Positions 10,897-22,540 of a DNA stretch of 64,000 nt are shown in pieces. A model generated the notes under the pieces. It was given only the letters and a program-made list of their open reading frames with translations. It was not told the DNA's origin and searched no databases. This stretch comes from Homalodisca vitripennis. Taxonomy: Eukaryota; Arthropoda; Insecta; Hemiptera; Cicadellidae. The translations under genes were made by a program, and so were the position numbers. Location of the stretch: the NCBI RefSeq assembly GCF_021130785.1, contig NC_060215.1:118692501-118756500 (forward strand). The letters run 5' to 3'. How positions within the stretch are numbered: the stretch's first letter is position 1; each line of letters begins with the position of its first letter.

Positions 10897-12900
10897 AAGT
10901 TTTTAATCACTTTTTTCATTAGCACGAACTAATAAACTTTGATCTTATGATTTGTATAGCGATCGCAAAATCAAGTTTTACTCAAATATGAATGTTTGAA
11001 TCTTTACACATAATTTTTGGATTGTGCTCGCAACGTAACTTTGAACATTTAGAATAAGCGATCGTTCGTGGAAAGGATAAGTTTATTTAAGGAGGGCAAC
11101 TTCTATTTAAGAAAAACTAAATTTACGTATTAATCTGTTGTTCTCATAAAAATTATTAATGGCCAGATCATTAAGGTATATATTATTTATATAGGCTAGA
11201 TTAGTTTTTTTTACAATTAATGATATATTTTTAGTATAACTTATTTCTTATACTACACTAAGTTAATATTATTTATTATTGTTTGTATAAGTAAGCATAA
11301 ATTATTAAAGGCATTATAGTTTTTTTTTTTTTTAATACTGTAGAAGGTAAATTTTACATAATGGCTTACAAGTTTTTTTTTACATGTTATTCTTTTCACT
11401 GAACAAGCACAATAGAAACAAAAAGAACATTAATAGATTTGTGGATGAGTATTAACAATGCAATTGATTTCAATCTATAGTGTAGAGTGTAAATTACTAC
11501 AAGAATAACAGTACCACTCATCAGTTTTTATAGCAGAGTTACTATACAGCTCTATACAGATTTAAACTACAACATAGATAGTGAGACTTGTTGCACACAT
11601 TACCCATCAAATTTGAATGTACCATTACATTAATACTTACATGAACCGCAGTAATTTGAAATGTTTGTGAACACTTCGGTAAAGTTATATTTTGTCGATA
11701 TAAAGAGATTAAAATTTAGGCGGTGTTTCTTCCCTGCAATACATTTATGGCAGTGAAGAAAAGATACAATTTTTAGCAGTATTTGACAGAATCTTTTCTG
11801 AAGTCGAGTAAACAGCTTAGTAACAATTGGATCGGAATGTTTTATATATTGAAATGTTTTAGTTACACGGGGGATGTTATAGGCTCTTTTTCGTTGTTTT
11901 AATACTAAGTTGAGCTATCCTTAGTGCGTTATTTTCGTTGCCTGGAGTGTCATCAACGTAATGAACGATTAATTGAAATTCTTTTTGTAGAAATTTATAA
12001 ATATTTTTACGGCTGTTAGTGAATGCAGTAAATACTGTGATAGTTACCACAAATATTATAACAATTAGCTTAACATAAGTGGGGAATAAATATTTGTTAC
12101 AAATTATGCAATACAAGAAACTAATGTAAACAGATAAAGTCTTCACCATTTAACTGTTTATCAGTTTAATTTTAATATAAACTAAAAGACTTTGTTTTTC
12201 ATAATCATAATTCGTTTTAATTGTGATTTCTTCAGTATAATTTCGATTTTTTTTCTTTTCTTAATTTCAAGAGCATGGGACTTTGAACCTCCCCTCCTGA
12301 GGAAGGGGGTAAAACGTTTACGAATAAATATGTGGGGGGGGGATTGTAATAGTGATGAGTTTTACTAGTATCTAAACATATTATAGTGTTTAGCGTTGAA
12401 AATTATTCAATATAAATATTTCCATAATTTAGATACTGAACAGAATACTAAAAGTTATGTAATCTTTATTGTCAAGTCGGAATAGTGCTGAATCAGATTA
12501 TTGTTAAAAAGTACAGTCTGCACAGGTCAAAATGGAACCGGGCGCTCGTTATATTAATCTCAGACTATTGGTATCATGTAGTAGTTCAATTTTATATAGT
12601 TCATTGGTAAGTTTTGTATTAAAAAGTAAGTTTTTTGGTAAATAATTTTTATGTCCCTGGCGAGATTAACTAACTAACTACCTTTATAATTGTAATGTAT
12701 TGTTGTTATAATTCTAACTTCATAGAACGTTTTTTTAAAAAAAGAATATCTATTCCGTTAATAATTTACATTGGCGTTCTTGGTATTAATATTTTAGTAT
12801 TAACAATAGGTATACTAAATCTTTTTACTAAAAACATGTATTTATCAAACACGTGTTTCGGCATTAAGCTATCTTCAGTGTAACTGATATATACTTGTGC

Positions 12901-12902
<2 letters not shown>
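10897..12902. other. No gene supported; one small ATG open frame
   Basis: A+T-rich. A minus-strand frame at 11877-12149 starts with ATG and runs 90 codons with a hydrophobic stretch (residues about 24-44) and a charged tail. It has no recognisable family, and such frames arise by chance in this composition. A C-run/G-run pair at about 12290-12341 is local low complexity. If the 10.75-10.89 kb patch is a first exon, this would be intron. Confidence 0.4.

Positions 12903-12962
<60 letters not shown>
12903..12962. repeat. (TA)n microsatellite
   Basis: About 29 uninterrupted TA dinucleotides. Confidence 0.98.
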
Positions 12963-12963
<1 letters not shown>

Positions 12964-14162
12964 ATTTCTGCAACAGTAAAGTTTGTTTATTTAAGTATGT
13001 ACTGTGTGTAATTCAGTAGAAATACATATTTAGTGTAAAAAAAGGTATTCACTTAAATTATTACAAAGGTATATTTGTCTTATAAACGATTGTTTTTGAT
13101 TTAACTATAGTAAGTTTTATGCTGTTGATATTAATACATTTACTATTATAATTTCAGAAAAAAGTTTTTTTTTAAATTAATTACATGTGGACATTTATAT
13201 AAATGTTTAGAATGTAGGGGAAAAGGAGAGTGGATTCTGAAATAACCAAACTTTTACTTTCCCTTATATTTAATTAGTCTAGCTAACGGCTCTATTAATA
13301 AACCAACATTATTTTTCAAAAAGCCCATCTATTAAAATATCGAAAAACAATTTTACTATACTTTTAGATGTAATAAATAATTAATGTTATTTTAATAAAG
13401 AATTCTGGGCACACGCACCGACAACAGAATCTAAACATTTATTTTGTTTACTTTTGGTACTCTAAAAATGTGTCTATTTAAATTTATTATTTATACAAGG
13501 ATATAAGTATGTTTTTACAGTTTTTAATGAAAGCTTCTTATATAAAATGTTTATTATTAGATGTTTTAGTTTGGTATTTCCTGTCGTGATTTTTCTCCTG
13601 TTGGCAGATTTTAATATTTTTGTTTTACATATTCAACACATTTAGACCAATTCTTTAAGTAGCTGCTCCAAACAGTTTGCTTTTAAAATAAGTTTTACTT
13701 TTAACCAACTTATGTTTTAACCAACCACATTCATGTTTTCTAATACAACATAATCTAATTAATTGCTGTATTAAGTTTTTAAAACACATTGGTTATTTAC
13801 TATATTTTTTATACTTACAAGGTGATGGATGTTTTAAAAGAGCCTGGTAAGAAATATAAATCCTCTCTATCTTTAAGGAAGTCACTGTTTCTTTACGGGA
13901 AATTAAAAACATGTGGTGCGGAGGAATCATCAAATTTAACTTATTAGTCTTTTATGTTTTGTTTCAGCATTTTTCTCTCAGGCAATTTTTTTCATTGACT
14001 TGGAACTCAAAATATTAATAGAGGTTAATCCTTTTTTTACCCTAAAAGTTTGCAACTAACGTTAAGTTTTTATTACTTATAGTTGTATCGGTATTTCAAT
14101 AGAACTATATATGTAGAAGAGATGGGTTTTCCAATTTTAATTCAACACTGGGACATTTCCAA
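12963..14162. other. No gene seen
   Basis: A+T-rich sequence without open frames or repeats that I can support. Confidence 0.5.
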
Positions 14163-14178
14163 AACACACAAACACAAA

Positions 14179-14235
<57 letters not shown>
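14163..14235. repeat. (CA)n microsatellite
   Basis: A pure CA run of about 49 bases (14180-14228) flanked by imperfect CA units. The open frame across it (poly-His/Thr) is an artefact of the repeat. Confidence 0.98.
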
Positions 14236-14236
<1 letters not shown>

Positions 14237-16499
14237 GTATTGAGGTACACACATACAGTGCACAGTACATATTGTAGGATGATTCTGTTTATTATTCCAT
14301 TAGCGAAGAAAGAGTTTATGCCACATTAGCTATACATATGCATATTTGCCAGTAGTTGACATAGTGTATTTGTCGTAATTAAATCATCACCTTTAGCATG
14401 AGGTGTTGATAGGTGGCTGTCCATCTTGATTTTGTCACATAACTGAACATGAAATAACTTCATTCGATTCATATATCGATATGTCTCATTCTAAGGTGCA
14501 ATGTAGGTATAAAACTCATTTACTTTTCTCATTATAATTGCTAGTTATAAAACATAAAAATAATTTAAACTTTTACAAAGTGGAACTTCTATTATAAATA
14601 AGATATGCGTCCTTTACGCTTAAAGACGCTTCCCCTTAAACGAATTGATTGTGCTTGTAGGAATTACCTTTAAAATTATTACATTTTGCATACAAATTTG
14701 ATTTAAAAGTTAACATTTTTATGTGGTTAAAGTTAAGGTAATTGAAGGGTACTAAATATAATTAAATCACTCAAAAGCTGAAGTAAGCACAACAGCACAA
14801 CAACAACAAAAAATGAACATCCCATTGGATTGTGTGCAGAAAACAGGGTTTCAACGCAATGTCGATTAGCTGTTTATGTATAATTATCATAGATTAAGAG
14901 TGATCATTTTATATTAATTTTGAACTTCCCAGTTCGTGCTAGAGTTATAAGACTCTGCTGGGGTCTACATGGAATCGTACAAAAACCTCGTAAAAAATAT
15001 ATGTAACGTAATTGGAAAAAATTAACATTTCTTCTATAGTTGTGTGTTGCTTATCTAATACTATATTCTGTAACGATGATATGGAACATTTCATGGAACA
15101 TTGATGTCGAATATAAGATAACATTCTATTTGGAGGCAGCATGAATCCTGTTCTACTAACTACCTTAGTGATGCTATGAGACATTTCGATAAACAGTTTA
15201 TCATGAAGTTGGTTTAATAGATAATTAGAAATTATTTTCGTAAATTAGGTAAGTTTTTGTAAATATAGTGGAGACGGGTTATATTTAATTGTAATAGTTT
15301 TAAATGTAGTATGAATAACAGGATCTTTGGAGATTAAATTTTAATCATTTATCCTTTGCCTTAAAATAATGTATTACCACTTAATTCAAATTCAATAAAT
15401 CAGAACGAAAAATGACACATTCAGTAATACGGGTCTAGGGTGTACACTACCGATTATTAAATCTAGGAGTATTATTGAAATAAAATTATATAATGTGAGA
15501 TCCTGCATCAGTTTTGAAAATTTTACAGTGTAATGTAAAAATTTATACATTAATTATACCTTACTACTTTTCAAGTGTTAATCAGCCTATTTTGAACACA
15601 TAACTTTGTAGTACATTTTCGAATACCTGTTAGCGTTCTATCAGTTTACAAAGTGTGCGAATTTCTCTCACTTTATGGCATTGGGTAACGTTTTTATTAG
15701 TATATTTGATAGGTAAATATGACATCATTTGATTTTTAGTTACCTAGAATTAATGAAGAGCGCTAAGAAATGTTATGTCTCTTAAGAACAAATGGGAAAT
15801 AAAAGCGGTAATATATTGAGAATTATTCTCTTCATTGATAACTTCTACAAATATGATCAAGTTAAAACACTTATAGTACTGTAGTCTCTGACCTACTGAC
15901 ATTACCTGAGTGCTAGATAAAGTTTAATATGTAATACTATAGACCGTAGATACAAGAGCTCCATATGTGACACTCGCACCCCGACGCGCAGACACCGTCA
16001 CACGCGCAGCCCGGTTTACCTGACGTCACTGTTGGGTTTGATTACTCATTTACTATTTTGTATTATAATAGTTATGATATACAATTATTTAATCCTTGTC
16101 TTGCTGAGTCATGTGTTAACCAATAAATAATATTAAACAAAAGGATAAATTTTGTGGGAAGTTTAAAAATTTCAGTAAGCAATCGGACTGTGAAAATTTT
16201 AAACGTCTTATACTATTAGAAAAACGAGATATTAGGGAAGTTTACAGTAATTATTTACAGTGATTACACTAACAATTTTGAAAGTATGATTGGTTAAGAC
16301 TGTAATACATTTTGGAACTTTAAAAAAAATAAAAATAAGTCAGAAATAGTTTATTAGTAACGGAATATGATAAATGTAATTTAAAAAGCGGTAAGAAAAT
16401 TGCTTGTACATTCCAACACTTAGTTCAGTGTATACAAAGTATGGTTGGTTTTACATTCGAGATGGTTTAATCTGAGCCGTCTTTGGCAAGCAGAGCGTG
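14236..16499. other. No gene supported; one open frame noted
   Basis: A+T-rich. A minus-strand frame is open from about 15243 to 14945, with an ATG at 15182-15184 followed by 79 codons, unrecognised. A small G+C-richer patch at about 15970-16030 ends in a CRE-like palindrome TGACGTCA at 16021-16028. Confidence 0.4.
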
Positions 16500-16700
16500 T
16501 TTAACCCTTGACCAGATTGGTGAACGAGATATTTATTCTGTTATTAAAAATCTTAAATATAAAAGTATTATGGGACCTGGCCGTATTCCACAATATTTGA
16601 ATACATAAAAGTTTGTGAACATCTATACATTATATATCTCATTTTTGTTAATCAGAGAGCAAGTCCTATGTTCATTTTGCATTTTACAAGTGATATATAT
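16500..16700 (+). pseudogene. Short relic of an RT N-terminal (fingers) region
   Basis: The frame reads ERDIYSVIKNLKYKSIMGPG followed by RIPQYL, up to a stop near 16607. Next comes a hydrophobic stretch reading NIYTLYISFLL. This follows the pattern of the fingers region of non-LTR reverse transcriptases, in which a helix ending I..LK.KKS.G.DGI precedes a conserved leucine-rich helix. It is very short and A+T-drifted, and there is no palm domain nearby, so the call rests on pattern only. Confidence 0.35.
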
Positions 16701-18364
16701 TACGTAAAAATGGATTGTTTTAGAATTATTGAACTGTTTTTAATGAAAGCACCATGTTTTAGAACCATATAAATACACTGTTTTGTCTCACTAGCACTGG
16801 CAATCTCTGTGGAAGGTACGTACATTGAAATGTTAGGGTGACATTCTGTTTTCTTATCATATATTAATTGCTAGAAATGCTTTAGCCGTACCTGAAAGGC
16901 TTGCAGATAATTTACACTAATAATGTAAGTTCTCTCGTTATTTCTGCTCTCGTGGTGCGTCGAAATTGAGGTTTTGTTCCAGCTCAGTGTCTATTGCAAC
17001 GTTTTCATCAAATCAGAAGGAGATTCGTAACGCTCTAAGTTGATATACATTATCCATTACCTTGACTGTACGTAATATCTAATGGTTTAAATGGTAATCA
17101 TTTGTAGTTCTATTATTAAATGTTACAATAGGCAAATTACAAAGTAGCAGATTTTATACTCGTAGGTTGTTATATTTTAAAATGTTCAAGTGTATGTTAA
17201 GCTTAAAGTGCTTATATTGCAAGATGAAACTTGTGTTAATTAATATGATAGTGTTGTCTATTGTGCATAAATATTCCAATTATTTATTTAAAAATAACGT
17301 TTAGTTTTAAATACTCAGTTTGGAGTTGACTGTCACATTTACTTACCGAACTGTAATATAGCGTTGAAACTTTACATGAAGCTTCATTTCCATATAAGCA
17401 ACTTCAAGTTTGATGGTTCATGTCACTCCATGGGATTTGGATGAGCGTTAGCGAATATTGCAAAACTTAATTTTTCTCCCCTATTTCTTTAATATTTATA
17501 ATCTTACATTTATGAAATAGGTATATATTATAATATTCAGGAAACAAGTCCAAAACTGTGTCCCATCAGTATTTATTTGTTATAACGGTCAAGATATTAT
17601 AAATATTAACATCTAGGTCTGAGGCTTCTTCATGGATCAGGTCTTCCGCCATACTTATGAAGTAGTTTTTGACGGTTTACATCAAGTTACCGCGGATCTT
17701 TCGAGAGATCATTGTCACCAACGCGACATGACCCAGCAACGTGCTAACAACAATGTGCAGCGTGTTGCTTCTTTATAATGTTGGGCGTATAGCAGCGTGA
17801 GCGCTTGAACGATGAACAGAGTAAAGATTCTCTTAACTGAACCAATAATGCTAATAATAAATTCTTACTCGTAATTAATTTACTAAACCGGATTGAAATT
17901 TCTTATTTTGGATATTTAAGCACCCTTTAATGAAACAGTGGTGTAATAAAAGACACAGTCTATGAGATTAGTGTCCAAAGTCGAAATCAATGCAGATTTC
18001 TGACAATATATACTTGCTGGAGACAAAAGGTAAAGAATGTTCCGCTTAATTACCTTCGTTAGGTAAAATTAAAAATAATTTTTAAGAACGATAATTACTG
18101 TGCACTTTTAATAGGACTGGTTTAATCAACTCCGACTTGTTGTTTTAACCATGCACTTGTTGTGTAGACCTGCATAAACGACATATAACGTTAGCTGAAC
18201 TTATACCGAAAGCAGGTATCACAAAGAAGGGGCCTAATTATCCCCTTAGCCCGAGTAATTTGCAATCTCTTCCTCCGTAGGATAGGTACCAAATATCCAT
18301 CGGAATACTCGCAAATTATGAGATCAGACCAGCAAACGTAATACTTTTATGTGCACAATTTAGC
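16701..18364. other. No gene seen
   Basis: A+T-rich, with a G+C-richer patch at about 17620-17830 that carries stops in all frames and no recognisable product. Confidence 0.45.
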
Positions 18365-18985
18365 ATATTCTGTTTAAATATTCAGCCAGTCAGGAATAAG
18401 CTAGATTTACTTGACAAATTTAGTAGTGGTATCATTAAAATTAATGAATTGAATATATGTGAGCATTGGCTTTATGGGGAAGAATTTTCTTTATAAATTC
18501 CACATAATTTTGTTTTAGCTATTATTTATTGAAAAAAATTATGAAGAGGTGGTAGCAGTGCAATTTTATAAAGGAAAATATTGAATTTAAATGAATAAAT
18601 ATATGAATCTAGAAATGTTTTATTCTCATACTAACTTTGAATTAACTGCTGTATCCTTGCCTGAAATAAATCCTATTATTCCAAAATTATACAGAATTCC
18701 TAATTTTAATACAAATGTATTTTGAATACACTGGAATCTTTTCTTTTGTTTTTAAATGAAAAATAATTTCTATTACATAATTTAAATAGATTTCAACTCT
18801 ATTTGTTTTAATTAATCTGAAATTCAAATAGTTTTGAACGTGTTACTATCATTTAACACGTACCGGCTTGATTTAACAAGAACCAACAAGAGGTGATGCA
18901 TGTTTGAACAACACAATCACAAACATTACAAGGGATCAGCTTGATCGTGTAGTGTTGTCGAACCCCATACATCTGATCATGCTGT
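18365..18985 (+). pseudogene. APE endonuclease domain of an old non-LTR retrotransposon
   Basis: The motif order of a retrotransposon endonuclease is readable across several frames. It begins FSIFCLNIQPVRNKLDLLD (about 18370-18424), then INELNICEHWLYGEE (the xxEHW block, about 18440-18486). A remnant of the RGGS block lies near 18547-18560. YRIPNFN follows (about 18690-18710, the VYR.P block), then PTRGDACLNNTITNI (about 18881-18926). The terminal catalytic PHTSDHAVLIGQ is at about 18964-18998. The SDH triad element is intact, but frames change at least four times and stops are frequent. It belongs with the RT remnant at 19.7-20.1 kb, same strand. Confidence 0.65.
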
Positions 18986-19739
18986 ATTAATTGGACAGAT
19001 ACTCGGATACTCTGTATTAAAAAATAACGATATTTTTAAGTTAATCAGAAATACTAGAAATATAGGTCCTACAATAATAGTGAATTTTATGGTTACTCTT
19101 TCACAAATAAACTCAGCAAGATTAAGTAACAAAAGTAAGGTTAAACTTTCTAGAAGGACAAGTATTAAATGGTAAAACACCCAAGCTAAAGAAATTCAAA
19201 GTATTTGTTCTAACTTTATATGATAGATTTAAACATAATTATTAGGGTACGCTTATGAAGTAATCTATAAATATGATTATATGGGAATTAAAAACATGTA
19301 CAGATATAATATCTCCCAAACAAAAAATTGCAAATAAGATAAGATGATATTAAAACTTCATCTGATAAATGATAGACTGCTTGGATATTTTAAAAAATTA
19401 TGCATACAATAAACAAACTATTAAGATATAGTTATTTATTCTAAACCATATAATAATTTTGTTAATGTAGTTACAAAAATGGATTTTTAAAATATTAATA
19501 ATAATTTATTTGATAATCATGCTATATTATTTGTATATAACTTTATCATAAATCATACTGGGTGTAAGTCATTCATACGATGTAATATTTTTAAGAGACG
19601 AAATATCAAAGTTTTAGATCTAATAATACTGTATCTATCTTAAACTCATTTCGTCGTCAAGGTTACTACGGGTTTTTAAATAATTTCATAAAGGTAATTA
19701 TTCTTTTATATTAAAACCACTGACATCATAGTTTGTTGT
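18986..19739. other. Decayed linker between EN and RT relics
   Basis: A+T-rich sequence in the position of the EN-RT linker of the element at 18.4-20.3 kb. Fragments such as INSARLSNKSKVKLSRRTS (about 19108-19164) fit a basic linker, but nothing is conserved enough to call. Confidence 0.35.
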
Positions 19740-20300
19740 GATTTTAAAGTAAGGTATTTACCCAAGGCATTAAAGCCTACAAAAGCGACTCCAATTTATA
19801 TACAGGAGGGTAAATTACTGCTATCCAGCTACAGACCATCTCTATTGTGCCAGTTTATAGTAAAATCATATTATAATGTATAAAAACTCATCTTAAAATC
19901 TTGCTTACAAAAAATGGTCTTTTCTGTTAGGATAAATTTGGGTTTACGAGGCGGACATATGGAGATACATGTTAATATGGTGTTTTTTTTGTCTTGATCT
20001 CAGACATGATGTGATTTACCTGTGTGTCTATGTGTGTGCTTTGATCTGGGAAAGAAGACAAACTCAACTATGTAATTACAAGTACCTTAGACCGGATTAA
20101 ACTACAATGGCTATAAGTATACACTTTTGATATATTTTCTTGATCGTGGCAGCATGGCAAAGTCAATCAATAATGGCGTAGAAAATATAATTCTTAAAAA
20201 TCAGAAGTACCCACATACATGGGTACTAATATACTATACATCATATCATTAAATGTTATTGTCTTCACCTTAAAGATTTCTTCACACTGTCCTGAAATAG
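19740..20300 (+). pseudogene. Reverse transcriptase relic paired with the 18.4 kb endonuclease
   Basis: The reading GIYPKALKPTKATPIY (about 19755-19802) matches the P..K...I.P..K block that opens RT domain 1. It is followed by a decayed YRPSLLCQFIVKS segment (YRPISL.. in working copies, about 19833-19870), then FSVRINLGLRGG (about 19921-19956), equivalent to the QFGFR.G.S block. Downstream the palm motif is no longer readable. Stops and frame changes throughout show an ancient, inactive copy. The spacing to the endonuclease is normal for one element. Confidence 0.6.
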
Positions 20301-21234
20301 TTCTACTATTACTACAAGTCGCAGCAATTCATTAAATTATCATGGAATATTGGAGGGAAATTTGAATTAAATAAAACTCTAAGACTTCAGGATCCCAAAA
20401 CACTGTCCCTTAACTGAAATATAAGTCAGGAGGTTGAAATAGCTTTGAGTGATTATCAATTATCTCAGGGGTGCTTATAATGTCATAGAAAAAGAATAAG
20501 TAGATAAGAATATGTAGAAAGAGTAAATATAGCGTCCGGTATTTCAACAGGTAATTAATTACGTACAAAGCCGCGGATAAATGCTAGTGATATTATAAAA
20601 GTTAAATAAAACAATAAATTAATATTATAATCAATTTATTATTATTAAGTTGTTATATTGATAAACGGACTATTTTAGATGACAATTTAATGCATTATTT
20701 ATATTTGTGTATTTTTCTAAGAAATGAGTAACCAAAACAGCTTATTTTACACTATACCTGTATTCCAATTTCGTTCTAGCAAAACATAATCCACTGTCAG
20801 AGTACAATACTGCGCTAATAATAATGTACGAAAGCCGCCGATTTTCATAGAGTAGAATTATTAGTGTCTGCCGCTCGGCAATGTTAGTGCTGCACGAGCT
20901 TTGCATTTCCACATTCTAAGGCACTATCCATGCGTAACATAAGACTCTGGCCCAAATCCTGTTATTCCTGTGGTGAAAAATCACTATTCGTTATCCACTC
21001 ACATTCTTTTATCTTGAGAACTTTAAATCGCTGCAATCGGTATTTTTTTGCTTTATTTTTTACTTCAATTCCTTTAAGGACTTGTTAAATATCTCCCCAA
21101 GAAATTGTATGCATTTACATTAGGTAATTTTGAAAACTTTAAAATCAGACCAAAAGAAATGCAAAAAATACAAGAATACGTTTTTGCAGCGTATACATAA
21201 GAATTGCATTTTGAAAATTATTTATAACCAATGT
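20301..21234. other. No gene seen
   Basis: A+T-rich with no recognisable feature. It may include the unreadable 3' end of the retrotransposon relic to its left. Confidence 0.5.
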
Positions 21235-21316
21235 CAGCGATTCCTAACTACTGTGCTTCGGCCAACTTTTAGCTTACGAACGGGCCGCGTAAGGTCAGAC
21301 CAATGTTGAGAGTGAA

Positions 21317-21775
21317 CCCGCCACTGTCTCAGTTGCCACTTACAAGTGGTGAGTTGAGTGATAGGCATCAAGGTCAACGCTCTCCTCGACGTGACGCGCC
21401 ACCCGCCACTGTCTCAGTTGCCACTTAAAAGTAGTGAGTTATGAGTGATAGGCATCAAGGCAACGCTCTCCTCGACGTGACGCGCCACCCGCCACTGTCT
21501 CAGTTACCTCTTACAAGTGGTGAGTTGAACGATAGGCATCAAGGTCAACGCTCTCCTCGACGTAACGCGCCACCCGCCACTGTCTCAGTTGTCACTTACA
21601 TGTGGTGAGTTGAATGATAGGCATCAAGGTCAACGCTCTCCTCGACGTAACGCGCCACCCGCCACTGTCTCAGTTACCTCTTACAAGTGGTGAGTTGAAC
21701 GATAGGCATCAAGGTCAACGCTCTCCTCGACGTAACGCGCCACCCGCCACTGTCTCAGTTGCCACTTACACAATG
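21317..21775. repeat. 85-bp minisatellite, five units plus a partial
   Basis: Units start at 21317, 21402, 21488, 21573, 21658 and 21743 (the last is a partial of about 31 bases), giving a period of 85 (86 once). Each begins CCCGCCACTGTCTCAGTT and ends with CTCCTCGACGTRACGCGCCA. Each has a central near-palindrome related to CCACTTACAAGTGG. Units 3 and 5 appear identical while unit 4 differs from both, so the array probably grew by duplication of a two-unit block. The array is much more G+C-rich than its surroundings and stops 0-5 bases before the BED-finger codons. Confidence 0.95.
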
Positions 21776-22530
21776 TGTTGTTTGTTTTGAACCTCGGTCT
21801 AATGAATGTAAAAAAGTATCAAAACTTGAAAGACAATTGTCAACAAAATACCCTTAATGTGCTGGAAAGTCTTTAGATTTTTGGAAACTAAATCAAAACT
21901 GGAACATTCGTCGAAATATAAATAAAACCAAATTAGTTTCTGACCAATTGCATTATCAATAGCAAAGAAAGAATCATATCATACAATAGATGAAGATCTT
22001 GTTATTACTGCGGCAAAGATCATGTGTGTTGCTTTGTTTGTCAAAAAATGTACTAAAGTATTAATGGGACTCCCTTCTCAAGTACAAAATTGTAAAACGT
22101 AGAATTGATGAAATGTCGCGAAGTGTGAAAGAGGCTGTCATGACTATTTTTAAACAAAATTAATTTTGTTTCTGCAGCTTGATGAAAGTACGGATGTAGC
22201 TGGTCAGGCTAATTTATTGACTTTTGCTTGTAATTGGTTCAATGAATTATGGAGGGAAAACTATTATTTTACCAGTCTTTGCCCTCTACAACGACTGGTA
22301 AGGAGATTTACAATTGACTTGATAAGTTTGTAACTGAAAGCGAAATACAAACTAAGGGTGTAGGATTGACAACTTATGGCGCTCGCGCTGTTTGGGATCC
22401 ATATTGGTTTAGTGAAGTCAGCTGCACCTTTGGTTAAATGGAATAATTGTAGCATACATGGACAAGGTCTTGTAGTTCAGGGTTTGTACCAGTCTGTGTA
22501 CAGTACTCTTGACATTGCAGTGAAAATTGT
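21771..22530 (+). pseudogene. hAT transposase with BED zinc finger, decayed
   Basis: The reading begins with a BED-finger half: CVVCFEPRSNECKKVSKLE then RQLSTKYP (21771 to about 21850). The C-x2-C pair is present, while the usual His pair has become Gln and Tyr. There follows a HTIDEDLVITAAKIM helix (about 21979-22025), VKRRIDEMSRSVKEAV (about 22090-22140) and the DDE-fold start LQLDESTDVAGQANLLTF (about 22178-22230). Next come SLPSTTTGKEIYN (about 22275-22315) and IHGQGLVVQGL (about 22455-22490), the region that in relatives carries the H-x2-L block. The C-terminal dimerisation domain is absent. There are several frameshifts and stops. Confidence 0.7.
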
Positions 22531-22540
22531 TATTTGAATA

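Larger units (their letters stand above)
21235..22540 (+). mobile_element. Decayed hAT-type DNA transposon (BED-finger transposase)
   Basis: The left end may be CAGCGATTCCTAACTACTGT at 21235-21254, which looks like a hAT terminal repeat (these start CAGNG). The 8 bases ACCAATGT before it would be the target-site copy, but no matching right end was found, so the element is probably truncated. Inside are a minisatellite (21317-21775) and a transposase remnant with a BED finger (21771-22530). Relatives of this transposase type include the domesticated ZBED5/SCAND3-like genes. The transposase call is stronger than the end call. Confidence 0.6.

Noticed and set aside
11877..12149. 90-codon minus-strand ATG open frame with a hydrophobic segment
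   Set aside because: A+T-rich composition makes such Phe/Ile/Leu-rich frames common by chance; no family, splice or promoter support.
14945..15184. 79-codon minus-strand open frame
   Set aside because: Unrecognised sequence in A+T-rich DNA, with no conserved motif or neighbouring exon signals.
21317..21775. Regular direct repeats reminiscent of a CRISPR array
   Set aside because: Units are contiguous 85-bp tandem copies without variable spacers, in eukaryotic DNA; this is a minisatellite.
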